From assembly GCA_964390555.1 (NCBI GenBank), contig CAYMJU010000015.1, positions 1-56,889 on the forward strand: a DNA stretch of 56,889 nt, given 5' to 3'. This DNA comes from CAVTWS01 sp964390555. GTDB taxonomy: Bacteria > Actinomycetota > Acidimicrobiia > Acidimicrobiales > SHLQ01. Below, one piece after another: positions 41,639-50,700 of the stretch (positions are counted from its first letter, which is position 1; every line of letters starts with the position of its first letter). The notes beneath the pieces were generated by a model that did not search any database, had not been told where the DNA came from, and worked only from the letters and a program-made list of their open reading frames with translations. Made by a program: the position numbers and the translations under genes.

Positions 41639-42514
41639 ATGGTGCTGTGCGCGATCGGCGATCTCCTCGAGGATGTGGTCGTCGTGGCCCAACACCAGCC
41701 CCAGCGGGGCGACGACATGACGGCATCGATCACCCGGCACCGGGGCGGTAGCGCAGCCAACGTCGCGACGGCGGCGGCGCTGGCCGGGCACCAAGCTCGC
41801 TTCATCGGCCAAGTCGGGGCCGATCAGGTGGGCGATCGACTCCTCGCCCAGATGGAGTCCGCCGGCGTCGACTGCCGCGTGGTACGCGGCGGGGTGACCG
41901 GGTGCGTGGTGTCGATAGTCGGCACAAACGGCGAGCGAACGATGTTCTCCGATCGCGGCGCCGCGACCCTGCTCGGCGTCGCGCCCGCGGCCTGGCTCGA
42001 CGGCGTTGAAATGCTGCACGTACCCGCCTACAGCCTGGTGGCCGAACCGCTGGCGACGGCGACCTACGACCTGATCGGCGAGGCCGTCGAGCGCGACATC
42101 CCGATCAGCCTCGACGTCTCGGCGACCTCGGTGCTGACCGAATTCGGTGTCGCCGAGTTCGCACGGTTCGTGGCCGAGTTACGCCCGACGATCATCTTGT
42201 GCAACCGCGCCGAGCACCGCCATCTCGGCCTACCCCCTCGGGCCGGCTTCCCGGGCGCGGCCTTGACCGTCATCAAGGCCGGGGCTCGGCCCACGCTGCT
42301 CGTCGCGCCCAGCGGGGCAGTTCAGTCGATCCCAGTACCACCGGTCGACGCCGTGGTCGATACCACGGGTGCGGGCGACGCCTTCGCTGGTGGCTTCCTT
42401 GGAGCTCTGCTCGCTCGACGCTCCGGGCGGGAGGCGGCCGTGGCCGGGCATGCACTAGCCGCTCGAGCGATCTCCGGCCCGGGCGCGACCCCGGCTTTCG
42501 AGTCTGTCCGATGA
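41639..42514 (+). CDS. psuK: PfkB-family kinase, probable pseudouridine kinase
   Basis: 291 residues. The PfkB signatures are RHRGGSAANVATAAALAGHQ and VVDTTGAGDAFAGGFLGALL, the latter with the catalytic Asp. The overlap with psuG (ATGA) indicates pseudouridine kinase, which makes pseudouridine 5'-phosphate for the following glycosidase. PsuK and PsuG together salvage pseudouridine from degraded RNA. The sequence alone would only give 'PfkB kinase'. Confidence 0.87.
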   Translation: MVLCAIGDLLEDVVVVAQHQPQRGDDMTASITRHRGGSAANVATAAALAGHQARFIGQVGADQVGDRLLAQMESAGVDCRVVRGGVTGCVVSIVGTNGERTMFSDRGAATLLGVAPAAWLDGVEMLHVPAYSLVAEPLATATYDLIGEAVERDIPISLDVSATSVLTEFGVAEFARFVAELRPTIILCNRAEHRHLGLPPRAGFPGAALTVIKAGARPTLLVAPSGAVQSIPVPPVDAVVDTTGAGDAFAGGFLGALLARRSGREAAVAGHALAARAISGPGATPAFESVR

Positions 42515-43431
42515 CAACGCGCGCCGCGGTCCCTGAAGCCCTGCTGTCCGATGCCGTGCGCAGCGCGCTCGATTCCGGCCGGCCGGTCGTCGCACTCGAA
42601 TCAACGATCTTCTCGAACCTGGGCCTGCCGTCACCCGCCAACGCCGAGGCGCTCGACCGCAGCCTCCGAGCCATTGTCGACAATGGTGCAACCCCCGCGG
42701 TCACCGCGGTTCTGGACGGGCGGATCCGCGTGGGGCTCGAGCCCGATGAACACGAGCGAATCCTCGGCGCGGCCCGCAAGGTGTCCGGGCGCGACCTGGC
42801 GCCCGCGCTCGCTCAGCGGTGGGAGTTCGGTGCCACGACGGTGGCGGCGTCGCTAGCCATCGCGGCGTCGGTCGGAATCCGGGTCTTCACCACCGGCGGG
42901 ATCGGTGGCGTCCACGCCGATGTCGCGGAATCAGACGACGTGAGCGCCGACCTCACCGCGCTCGCCCGTTACCCGGTGCTGACCGTGTGCGCCGGGGCCA
43001 AGACCTTTCTCGACCACGCACGGACGCTCGAACGCCTCGAGACGCTCGGCGTACCTGTCATCGGGTTTCGGACCGACTCCATGCCCGGCTTCTACGTGAC
43101 GTCGACCGGGCTCCCTGTTCAGCTGCGACTCGATGACCCGCCCGACATCGCTGCGGTAGCCGCGGCGCACTGGAGTCTCGGGTACGGCGGGTTGCTCGTG
43201 GCGGCACCGACCCCGGACGCGTCCGCTATCTCCGATCGGGAGATGGCGAAGATCCGGTCGCAGGCGCTCGAGGATGCCGGTGTAGCCGGAATCACCGGAC
43301 CCGCCTCCACGCCGTTCGTCCTGGCCAGAATCGCTGATCTGACACAAGGCCGCTCGATCCCGGCCAACCTGGCGCTGGCCGAGAACAACGCACGAATCGC
43401 CGCCACGATCGCAGTCGCGTTCACGTGCTGA
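42511..43431 (+). CDS. psuG: Pseudouridine-5'-phosphate glycosidase
   Basis: 306 residues. The enzyme breaks the C-C glycosidic bond of pseudouridine 5'-phosphate to give uracil and ribose 5-phosphate, via a Schiff base. Conserved elements are VALESTIFSNLGLPSPANAE (E30), AARKVSGRDL (K90) and TVCAGAKTFLDHARTLERLE (K164, the expected ring-opening Lys), with GFRTDSMPGFY. The sequence ends PANLALAENNARIAATIAVA, typical of the family. The gene overlaps psuK by four bases. Confidence 0.94.
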   Translation: MTTRAAVPEALLSDAVRSALDSGRPVVALESTIFSNLGLPSPANAEALDRSLRAIVDNGATPAVTAVLDGRIRVGLEPDEHERILGAARKVSGRDLAPALAQRWEFGATTVAASLAIAASVGIRVFTTGGIGGVHADVAESDDVSADLTALARYPVLTVCAGAKTFLDHARTLERLETLGVPVIGFRTDSMPGFYVTSTGLPVQLRLDDPPDIAAVAAAHWSLGYGGLLVAAPTPDASAISDREMAKIRSQALEDAGVAGITGPASTPFVLARIADLTQGRSIPANLALAENNARIAATIAVAFTC

Positions 43432-43458
43432 CCGACCCACGACGGAAGGGGTAATGCC

Positions 43459-44214
43459 GTGCAAGGTAAACCCAGGAGCGAGACAATTGCGGTGATCGGG
43501 GCGGGAGTCATGGGGTCGGGCATCGCCCAGGTCCTGGCCGTCGCCGGACATCGGGTGCGGTGCCAGGACACCTCAGCCGCGGCGATCGCCAAGGCCCGGA
43601 TCGAAGTCGATGCGGGTCGGTTTGGTATCGCCAGCGCTGTCACCCGCGGCAAGATCACCTCGGAGGACGCGGCGGCCGCACTCTCCCGCCTGGTGTTCAC
43701 CCACGACCTCGACGAGGCGGTCCACGGCGCCGAAGTGGTGATCGAAGCCATCCCCGAGAACCTGGCGCTGAAGATCGGGTTCTTTCGCCAACTCGACGCG
43801 CTGTGCGCTCCGGCGACGATCCTCGCGTCGAACTCGTCGGGGTTCCCGATCAGCGCCATCGCCGCCGGGACCGCGCGGCCGGATCGGGTCATCGGCTGGC
43901 ACTGGGCATCGCCGGCCCCGGTGATGAAGTTGGCCGAGATCGTCCGTGGACCCGCTACGAGCGACGAGACCGTCGAGATGATCGTCGATCTCGCTCGAGC
44001 GGCGGGCAAGAACCCGGTGGTCGTGAAGGACACCGACCACGCCTGGGGCTATGTCGCCAACCGGGTCTACGGGGCGATGATCCGCGAGGCCGTACGGGTC
44101 ATCGACGAAGGCATCGCGAGCCGCGACGAGGTGGACCAGTTGATGATCGATTGCTTTCGGTGGCCGGCGGGACCGTTCGGCATGGTCAAAGGAGCCGGTT
44201 CGGGCTGGTCTTGA
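43459..44214 (+). CDS. 3-hydroxyacyl-CoA dehydrogenase family protein, possibly shortened at its C-terminus
   Basis: 251 residues from a GTG preceded by GGAAGGGG, a strong ribosome-binding site. The NAD motif is VIGAGVMGSGIAQ (12-24) and the catalytic region ILASNSSGFPISAIA, then RVIGWHWASPAPVMKLAEIV. The C-terminal 3HCD domain has WGYVANRVYGAMIREAVRVI and ends FRWPAGPFGMVKGAGSGWS. Common members have 280-290 residues, so about 35 may be missing. A dispersed repeat starts only nine bases after the stop. Some related actinobacterial proteins may end near this point naturally. The reaction is oxidation of a 3-hydroxyacyl-CoA or a related hydroxy-acid. Confidence 0.82.
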   Translation: MQGKPRSETIAVIGAGVMGSGIAQVLAVAGHRVRCQDTSAAAIAKARIEVDAGRFGIASAVTRGKITSEDAAAALSRLVFTHDLDEAVHGAEVVIEAIPENLALKIGFFRQLDALCAPATILASNSSGFPISAIAAGTARPDRVIGWHWASPAPVMKLAEIVRGPATSDETVEMIVDLARAAGKNPVVVKDTDHAWGYVANRVYGAMIREAVRVIDEGIASRDEVDQLMIDCFRWPAGPFGMVKGAGSGWS

Positions 44215-44222
44215 CCGGGCCG

Positions 44223-44297
44223 ATGAGCGAAGCGGAGCGAGCGCAGCCGAGGGTGCGAAGCAGCCCCCAGCGACAACTACCCCCCAGCGACAACTAC
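44223..44297 (+). repeat. GAGCGAAGCG-type dispersed repeat, partial copy with 17-bp duplication
   Basis: ATGAGCGAAGCGGAGCGAGC starts the copy. It is followed by GCAGCC, GGGTGCGAAGCA and then two perfect adjacent 17-base units CCCCCAGCGACAACTAC (44264-44280 and 44281-44297). The last unit matches the end of the copy at 45638-45652. The hairpin's left arm is missing here. Confidence 0.75.
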
Positions 44298-44314
44298 GTG
44301 GTAACCGCGGCCTG

Positions 44315-44842
44315 TCACGCCTGGTTGACGAGCGCCGCAATCCGCCGGACGATGCCGGCGAGGTCCGCGGCAGGCCAGCGCGAGTCGAGCGGCTCGAGCG
44401 TGAAGAACACCTCGGTGCCATGGGCCCGGCCCTGGAGGGTCACCACGAGCTGGCTCGGGGACAGGCGGCCGTCGATTCCCGGCACCCGGGCCTCCAGATA
44501 GCCAGCGTCGGAGTCGCTATCGATGACGTCGGCCACTTGCTCGCACGCGGCGACAAGGCGGTCGAAGACCTCGTCTTGGGGCGCGGTCATCAACAACGCG
44601 TCGTCCTCGACGACGGTATCGATCCGATGTGCGTCGACACGATCCAGTGGGCGGGGCACCGTGGGGTACGCCCGGAGCAACCGGTACGCCTCGGTGATTC
44701 GACGAGTCTCGACCGCGGCGTCGGGCGAATCCGACACATCGGGGTGGGTGCGTCGAAGTGTCCGGCGATAGGCATCGCGCAGGTCCGCCTCGGTGTGCGT
44801 CGAGTCGAGACCGAACACGATCAGGGCGTCGGCGCGGTCCAC
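44315..44842 (-). CDS. J-domain (DnaJ-like) protein
   Basis: 175 residues. The N-terminal J domain has helix II LRDAYRRTLRR, the HPD motif (33-35) in RTHPDVSD, and helix III ETRRITEAYRLLRAYP. No Gly/Phe-rich or zinc-finger region follows. Residues 70-175 form an uncharacterised domain with a pattern of helices and strands (QDEVFDRLVAACEQVADVID, then LEARVPGIDGRLSPSQLVVT). J proteins stimulate Hsp70 ATPase. The special domain may choose clients. No dnaK or grpE is nearby. Confidence 0.8.
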   Translation of the reverse strand: MDRADALIVFGLDSTHTEADLRDAYRRTLRRTHPDVSDSPDAAVETRRITEAYRLLRAYPTVPRPLDRVDAHRIDTVVEDDALLMTAPQDEVFDRLVAACEQVADVIDSDSDAGYLEARVPGIDGRLSPSQLVVTLQGRAHGTEVFFTLEPLDSRWPAADLAGIVRRIAALVNQA

Positions 44843-44864
44843 CGAATCAGGAGGCGAACGAGTA

Positions 44865-44966
44865 GGCGAGCCGACCCAGCAAGCGACGCGGGCTGTCCGC
44901 CTGCGCTAGCAAGCGGGAGAGACCGATCCGACGTCGAGCGTTCACCTTGTTGGCGCAGCTTCGTTT
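44865..44966 (+). repeat. Dispersed repeat family 1, copy C
   Basis: Blocks shared with copies A and B are GGCGAGCC, TCCGCCTGCGCTAGCA, GAGACCGATCCGACGTCGA (a near-perfect match to copy B) and GTTGGCGC. The hairpin is CCGC-C-TG / CA-A-GCGG with one mismatch. It fills the gap between the J-domain gene start (44842) and the degenerate-GGDEF gene stop (44965). Confidence 0.7.
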
Positions 44967-45426
44967 ACCGGAGGTCGAGCTCGTGGTGGCGGCGACTGGT
45001 CGCGGCTAGCGCGTCGGCTCGGGCGGACGCCGCGTGCAGACCGTCGGCGCGGCGCGGCGCGAAACCGATGTCGCAAACCATGCCGTTGCGCCGAAGTTCG
45101 TGATCCATGTCGGCGGCCCACAGCTCGATGTCACGGAGGCTTTCCCGCGGGATGAGAAGAATGCCGAGCTCGTGCTCGCTGAGCCGGCACACGCGATCGG
45201 TGGGCTTCATCCGTCGCATGACTGTCGCCGCGACTCGCTGCATGCGGTCGCGGGTCTCGACCCCGATGTCGATCGACACGATGCCCGCGGCCAGACCGAG
45301 TTCCTCGCAGCGCTGATCTTCGGCGTCGAGCATCCGACTCCACGCTTCGGGGTCGCCCAGCTCGTTCTTGTCGACAGGCGGGTCGACCAGCCGAGTTGAG
45401 GGGATTGGTTCGTCGTCGTCGACCAT
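44965..45426 (-). CDS. Degenerate GGDEF-domain protein
   Basis: 153 residues from ATG 45426. The core follows the GGDEF fold: IVSIDIGVETRDRMQRVAAT, then MKPTDRVCRLSEHELGILL. The active-site GG(D/E)EF is replaced by SEHEL (83-87). The metal- and GTP-binding residues are therefore missing, and diguanylate cyclase activity is unlikely. It may bind a nucleotide or partner instead. The 42-residue N-terminal extension ends in an acidic helix (PEAWSRMLDAEDQRCEELGL). The gene lies between two dispersed repeats (copy C after its stop, GAGCGAAGCG copies upstream). Confidence 0.7.
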   Translation of the reverse strand: MVDDDEPIPSTRLVDPPVDKNELGDPEAWSRMLDAEDQRCEELGLAAGIVSIDIGVETRDRMQRVAATVMRRMKPTDRVCRLSEHELGILLIPRESLRDIELWAADMDHELRRNGMVCDIGFAPRRADGLHAASARADALAATSRRHHELDLR

Positions 45427-45561
45427 GCCTCGGAATCCTCCTCGCGCCACAACGCTACCCGAGCCCCCGCGCTTGGGCGACCAACCCGGTGCCGCGACAT
45501 TCTTGGACCAGCGAGAACCCAAGTGGTGGATGGCCGTCCGGGATGAGAGATGGTGGGAGCG

Positions 45562-45677
45562 ATGAGCGAAGCGAAGCGAGCGAGTGCAGCCGTGGGAGCG
45601 CAGCTCCCCGGATGCCGATGGGGTCTGGGGGCGCGCAGCCCCCAGCGACAAGTATGAGCGAAGCGAAGCGAGCGAAC
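45562..45677 (+). repeat. GAGCGAAGCG-type dispersed repeat, two units with GC-rich hairpins
   Basis: Two copies of ATGAGCGAAGCGAAGCGAGC (45562 and 45654) flank a region with two perfect hairpins. One is GGGAGC-GCA-GCTCCC (45594-45608). The other is CTGGGGGC-GCGCA-GCCCCCAG (45625-45645). The second copy supplies the start codon and the first nine codons of the 5-FCL gene. Palindromic structure and several copies suggest a REP-like element. No T-run follows the hairpins. Confidence 0.8.
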
Positions 45678-46259
45678 CGTGGGGCGCTGCGTCAACATCT
45701 GCGGGCGACCCGGCGCGGCTTGTCCGCGGTCGAGCAGCGGCGTGCGGCGCGGTCGATCGCACCGCGTGTATGGGACCTGGTGGCCGATCGGTCTGGCGTA
45801 GTTGCCGGGTACGTGGCCGACGACGGCGAGGTCGATCTTGCCCCGACGATCGCCGGGCTCCGCCGGCGCGGCGGCGCCATCGCACTGCCGGCTTTTGATA
45901 CTCCAGACGCGCCGATGCGGTTCGCATTTCACCGAGGCGACGGCGAATTGGTGTCCGGTCCGCTCGGAATCTGGCAGCCCCCACCGTCCGCGAGAACCGT
46001 TCACCCACAAGACCTATCGGTCGTGCTACTTCCAGCGGTCGCCGTCGATCGTTACGGCACTCGGCTCGGCCGCGGGGCCGGACACTACGACCGGCTGTTC
46101 GCCGAACGGGCTGACTGGCCGAGGAGGCCCCGTCTCATCGCCGTGATACATGACGAACAGATCTCGGGTGATCTCGATCGTGAGGTCTGGGACGTCCCCG
46201 TCGACGCGGTACTGACCCCGACACGACTGGTGCTACCCCTCGTCGAGCCCAACCAGTAG
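45654..46259 (+). CDS. 5-formyltetrahydrofolate cyclo-ligase
   Basis: 201 residues, usual for the family. It converts 5-formyl-THF to 5,10-methenyl-THF with ATP. The C-terminal signature VDRYGTRLGRGAGHYDRLF carries the ATP/metal-binding segment and DVPVDAVLTPTRLV closes the domain. The N-terminal basic helix LRQHLRATRRGLSAVEQRRA is also typical. The start is taken at ATG 45654 within the repeat unit; MSEAKRANR is therefore repeat-derived. An upstream start is possible but would add non-family sequence. The end overlaps the aminopeptidase gene (convergent) by 27 bases. Confidence 0.88.
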   Translation: MSEAKRANRGALRQHLRATRRGLSAVEQRRAARSIAPRVWDLVADRSGVVAGYVADDGEVDLAPTIAGLRRRGGAIALPAFDTPDAPMRFAFHRGDGELVSGPLGIWQPPPSARTVHPQDLSVVLLPAVAVDRYGTRLGRGAGHYDRLFAERADWPRRPRLIAVIHDEQISGDLDREVWDVPVDAVLTPTRLVLPLVEPNQ

Positions 46260-47510
46260 GGCGTGCACGAGGCGGACGAGGTGCGCGGGGTCCTCGGCCC
46301 CGCAGAGCTCCCGGCATGCGTGCATGGCGAGCTGGGGTGCGCCCAGGTCGACCGCGCTCACACCGAGCTCCGCCGCCACCGTCGGGCCGATCGTCGAGCC
46401 GCACGCGAGGTCGGATCGGGTCACGAAGTCCTGGACGGGCACCGACACCACAGCCGCGGCCCGGCGTACCGCGGCCGCCGACAAGGCGTCGGTCGCATAG
46501 CGCTGGTTCACGTTTGACTTGAGCACCGGACCGGCGTTGAGCGACACCCGGTGGGCGGGTTCGTGCCGATCGGGGTAGTTGGGATGGGTCGCGTGGGCGT
46601 TGTCGACCGACACGACAAGCGACCCGGTCCGCGCTCGGTGCCAGTCGTCGGGCACCGAACCCGGTCGGGCGGCGACCACGCGCGCCAGGGCGCTGGTGAG
46701 TAACGCCGAACCGGCACCGACGGCCGAGACACTGCCGACCTCCTCGTGGTCGAACAAGGCGATGACCGGCGTGAACCGGCTTGCGGTATCGCCGAGAACC
46801 AGCGCCGTCACCGCCGCGTAGCACGAGAGTTGATTGTCGACACGCGACGCCGCCACGAACTCGCGGTCGATGCCGACGACGGCTGACGGCACGAGATCGT
46901 GCAACATCAGGTCGTGGGCCAAGACGTCCGCGGCATCGAACCCGAGCCCCGCCGCGATGGCGTCGAACGAGGGCGTCCCGAGACCGATGATCGGCGACAG
47001 GTGGGCTTGGCGGTTCAGCACCAGACCGTGCTCGTTCACGTCACGGTCGAGGTGGATCGCCAGTTGCGGCAAGTGGGCGAGCGGCCGGTCGTCGCGAACC
47101 AGGCGTACCGATCCGGGGGGATCCGAGCGCAGCACGACCCGGCCCGAGATCCCGAGATCGCGGCCCAGCCAGCTGTTCAACAGCACGCCACCGTAGACCT
47201 CGACCGCGAGCTGGCGAACGCCGGCCGCTCCGGTCGCCGCGTTCGGCTTCAACCGCAGATTGGGACTGTCGGTGTGGGCGCCCACGAGCCGAAACGGGGT
47301 GGGACCGGTGTCGCTCGCCGAGGTGCGCCACGCGACGATGCTCCCGCCGCGTGTCACATACCACCCGCCCGGCTCGCTCGGCCACGGGCTCGACTCGTCC
47401 ACGGCATGGAACCCGGCGGCCTCGAGGCGGCGCGCCACGGAAGCGACGACGTGATACGGCGAGGGCGACGCATCGATGAAGCGACACAGGTCCTCGGCGA
47501 TCTCGGTCAT
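46233..47510 (-). CDS. M18-family aspartyl-type aminopeptidase
   Basis: 425 residues from ATG 47510; a further upstream frame exists but is unlike the family. The M18 metal centre is built from GAHTDSPNLRLK, DNQLSCYAAVTAL, FDHEEVGSVS, SVDNAHATHPNY and RSDLACGSTIGPTVAA. The family start, LCRFIDASPSPYHVVASVAR, is textbook. It is a dinuclear zinc exopeptidase that removes N-terminal acidic or other residues from peptides and normally assembles as a dodecamer. It stands alone and divergent from gltB. Confidence 0.93.
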   Translation of the reverse strand: MTEIAEDLCRFIDASPSPYHVVASVARRLEAAGFHAVDESSPWPSEPGGWYVTRGGSIVAWRTSASDTGPTPFRLVGAHTDSPNLRLKPNAATGAAGVRQLAVEVYGGVLLNSWLGRDLGISGRVVLRSDPPGSVRLVRDDRPLAHLPQLAIHLDRDVNEHGLVLNRQAHLSPIIGLGTPSFDAIAAGLGFDAADVLAHDLMLHDLVPSAVVGIDREFVAASRVDNQLSCYAAVTALVLGDTASRFTPVIALFDHEEVGSVSAVGAGSALLTSALARVVAARPGSVPDDWHRARTGSLVVSVDNAHATHPNYPDRHEPAHRVSLNAGPVLKSNVNQRYATDALSAAAVRRAAAVVSVPVQDFVTRSDLACGSTIGPTVAAELGVSAVDLGAPQLAMHACRELCGAEDPAHLVRLVHALLVGLDEG

Positions 47511-47564
47511 GGGAACTCCAGTCAGTGGCGCTCGGAGGCTACCGGCCGGGAAACGAGTAGGCAT

Positions 47565-47590
47565 GGGAGGCCGTACGCGACTAGCCTCCC
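47565..47590. promoter_or_regulatory. GC-rich hairpin in the gltB leader
   Basis: GGGAGGC (47565-47571) and GCCTCCC (47584-47590) form a perfect seven-base stem around a 12-base loop, about 115 bases before gltB. It could be part of a regulatory leader. No T-run follows. I see no match to the glnA RNA or glutamine riboswitch consensus that I know. Confidence 0.3.
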
Positions 47591-47704
47591 GCGACGGCAG
47601 CTGGGCCAATGGCGTCCCTGTGAGCCGGAACCACCATCCCGGTCGGCTTTTGCCGTTTTGCGATGACACCGACCGCACGTCGCGACACCGCTTCGAGGAG
47701 CGCC

Positions 47705-50700
47705 ATGTCCTCACGCCCAACCTCTGCACCCGTGGCCCAGGGCCTGTACGACCCCCGGTTCGAGCACGACGCCTGTGGCGTCAACTTCGTGTGCCACCTG
47801 AAGGGCGTGCGCAGCCACCGGATCGTGGAGCTGGGGATCGGCGCCCTGTGCAATCTCGAACACCGCGGTGCGGCGGGTGCGGACCCCGAGACCGGTGACG
47901 GCGCCGGCATTTTGATGCAGATACCCGATCGGTTCTACCGCGACGTCGTCGATTTCGAGCTCCCAGAGCACGGCGAGTACGCCACGGGTATCGCCTTCCT
48001 CCCGAGCGACCGGTTCGAGGCCCGTCGCGGCGTCGAGGCGGTCGAGCGCCTGGCGAGAAGCGAGGGGTTCGAGGTCCTCGGATGGCGCGACGTGCCGGTT
48101 GTGGATTCGATCCTCGGTCGGGGAGCGCGGGCGACCATGCCGCGGTTCCGCCAGCCTTTCCTCGCCAAGTCGACCGATGGACGACGGCTCTCGGGGCTCG
48201 AGCTCGACCGCCATCTCTTCCCGCTGCGCAAGCGCATCGAGCACGAGATCAGCCTCAGTCCGCCGCCGAGCGACGTGACCGATTCGGCGATGGGTGGCCG
48301 ACCCGAGGCTCATGACGGCGTCTATTTTCCCTCCCTTTCGGCGCGCACGATCGTGTACAAGGGCATGCTCACGTCGCCGCAGCTCGGCCAGTTCTTCCCC
48401 GAGCTCAACGACGCGCGGGTCGAGTCGGCCCTGGTGCTGGTCCACTCGCGCTTTTCGACGAACACGTTCCCGACGTGGCCGCTAGCGCACCCATTTCGGT
48501 TCATCGCGCACAACGGAGAGATCAACACCATCCAGGGCAACCGGAACTGGATGAGCGCCCGCGAGTCGTTGCTGGCGACCGACCTGGTTCCCGGCGACCT
48601 CGAGCGGCTCTTCCCGATATGCACGCCGGGCGCCAGCGACACCGCAGGGTTCGACGAGGCGCTCGAGCTGTTGGTCATGGGCGGGTACCCGCTACCCGAA
48701 GCGGTGCTGATGATGATCCCGGAGCCGTGGGAGAACCATGAGGCCATGAGCGCATCGCGCCGGGCGTTCTACCAGTTCCATGCCTCGCTGATGGAGCCGT
48801 GGGACGGCCCAGCGTCGATCGCGTTCACCGACGGCACCGTGATCGGGGCCGTGCTCGACCGCAACGGCCTCCGACCGTCGCGGTACTGGGTCACCGACGA
48901 CGACCTGGTGATCATGGCCAGCGAGGTCGGGGTTGTCGACGTCGAACCGCATCGCATAATCGAGAAGGGTCGCTTGCAGCCCGGCCGGATGTTTTTCATC
49001 GACACCGCCGAGGGCCGGATCGTGCGCGACGACGAGATCAAGGAGCGTCTGGCCGGCGCGCACCCGTACGAGGACTGGCTCGAGCAGAACCTCATGTCGA
49101 TCGAGGACCTCCCGCCGCGCGAGCGAGTGGTCACCGATGAGGGCTCGTTTCTCTCTCGCCAGCAGGTTTTCGGCTACACCCACGAGGACCTCAAGATCCT
49201 GCTCGCGCCGATGGCCCGAGATGGCAAAGAGGCGCTCGGATCGATGGGAACCGACACGCCCATCGCCGTGCTGTCCAACCGGTCTCGCCTGCTGTTCGAC
49301 TACTTCCAGCAACTCTTCGCCCAGGTGACCAACCCACCGCTCGACGCCATGCGCGAGGAGCTCGTGACCTCGGTCTGTGGCATTATCGGACCCGAGGGCA
49401 ACCTGCTGTCGCCCGGACCGGCCTCGTGCCGGCAGATCTTCCTTCCGCATCCGGTTCTCACCGACGACGAGCTGGCCAAGCTCATCGACGTGGACGGCCG
49501 GGGCGGCCTCGACGATTTCCGGACGACCGTCGTGTCGTGCCTGTTCGAGGTGGGTAAGGGTGGCGCGGGCCTGCGGGCGGCTCTGGATCGGGTGCGCCGT
49601 CAAGTGTCGGCGGCCATCCACAACGACGTGAACATCGTGGTCCTGTCCGACCGCGGGGCCGACGAACGATTCGCACCCATCCCGTCGCTGTTGTCGGCGG
49701 CGGCCGTGCACCACCACCTGATCCGCGAGAAGAGCCGCACCCGTGTCGCGCTGGTCGTCGAAGCTGGCGATGCCCGTGAGGTACACCACCTGGCGCTCCT
49801 GATCGGCTTCGGAGCCGCCGCTGTCAACCCGTACATGGCGTTCGCCACGATCGACCAGATGGTCGCCGACCGGCAACACGGCATGGGGGACATGACTCCC
49901 GTCAAGGCCCGGGCGAACTACGTCAAGGCCGCCGACAAGGGCATCTTGAAGATCATGTCGAAGATGGGCATCTCGACGGTGGCGTCGTACACCGGAGCCC
50001 AGATCTTCGAAGCGATCGGTCTGGCCCGCGACCTCGTCGATGAGTTCTTCACCGGCACCGTGAGTCGCATCAGTGGCATCGGCCTCGACATGCTCGCCCG
50101 CGAGGTCGCCGTTCGGCACCGCATCGCGTTCGCCCCCAACCCGACCGAACGGGCGCACCGCACCCTCGAGGCCGGTGGTGAGTACCAATGGCGCCGCGAA
50201 GGCGAGCACCACCTCTTCAACCCCGAGACGGTGTTCAAACTCCAGCACGCCACACGTGAAGGGCGCTACGACGTGTTCGGCGAGTACACCGCCCTGGTGA
50301 ACGACCAGTCCAAGCGCATCGGGACCTTGCGCGGCATGTTCCGCTTCGACTACCTCCGTCCGCCGATCCCGATCGACGAGGTTCAACCCGCAGCGGAGAT
50401 CATCAAGCGGTTCGCCACCGGTGCCATGTCCTACGGTTCGATCTCGGCGGAAGCCCACGAGACGCTCGCCATCGCCATGAACCGCATCGGCGGTAAGTCC
50501 AACACCGGCGAGGGTGGCGAGGATCCCGAGCGCTACGTGCCGCTGCCCAACGGGGATTCGAAGCGATCGGCCGTCAAGCAGGTGGCGTCGGGGCGCTTCG
50601 GTGTCACGAGCGAGTACCTCGTCAATGCCGACGATCTGCAGATCAAGATGGCGCAGGGCGCCAAGCCCGGCGAGGGCGGGCAGCTGCCGGGCGGGAAGGT

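Noticed and set aside
45594..45645. Intrinsic terminators
   Set aside because: The hairpins are strong, but no T-tract follows either, and they belong to a repeat element found at other sites.
47511..47704. Glutamine riboswitch or glnA RNA before gltB
   Set aside because: A single hairpin is present, but none of the conserved junction sequences of those RNAs could be found.
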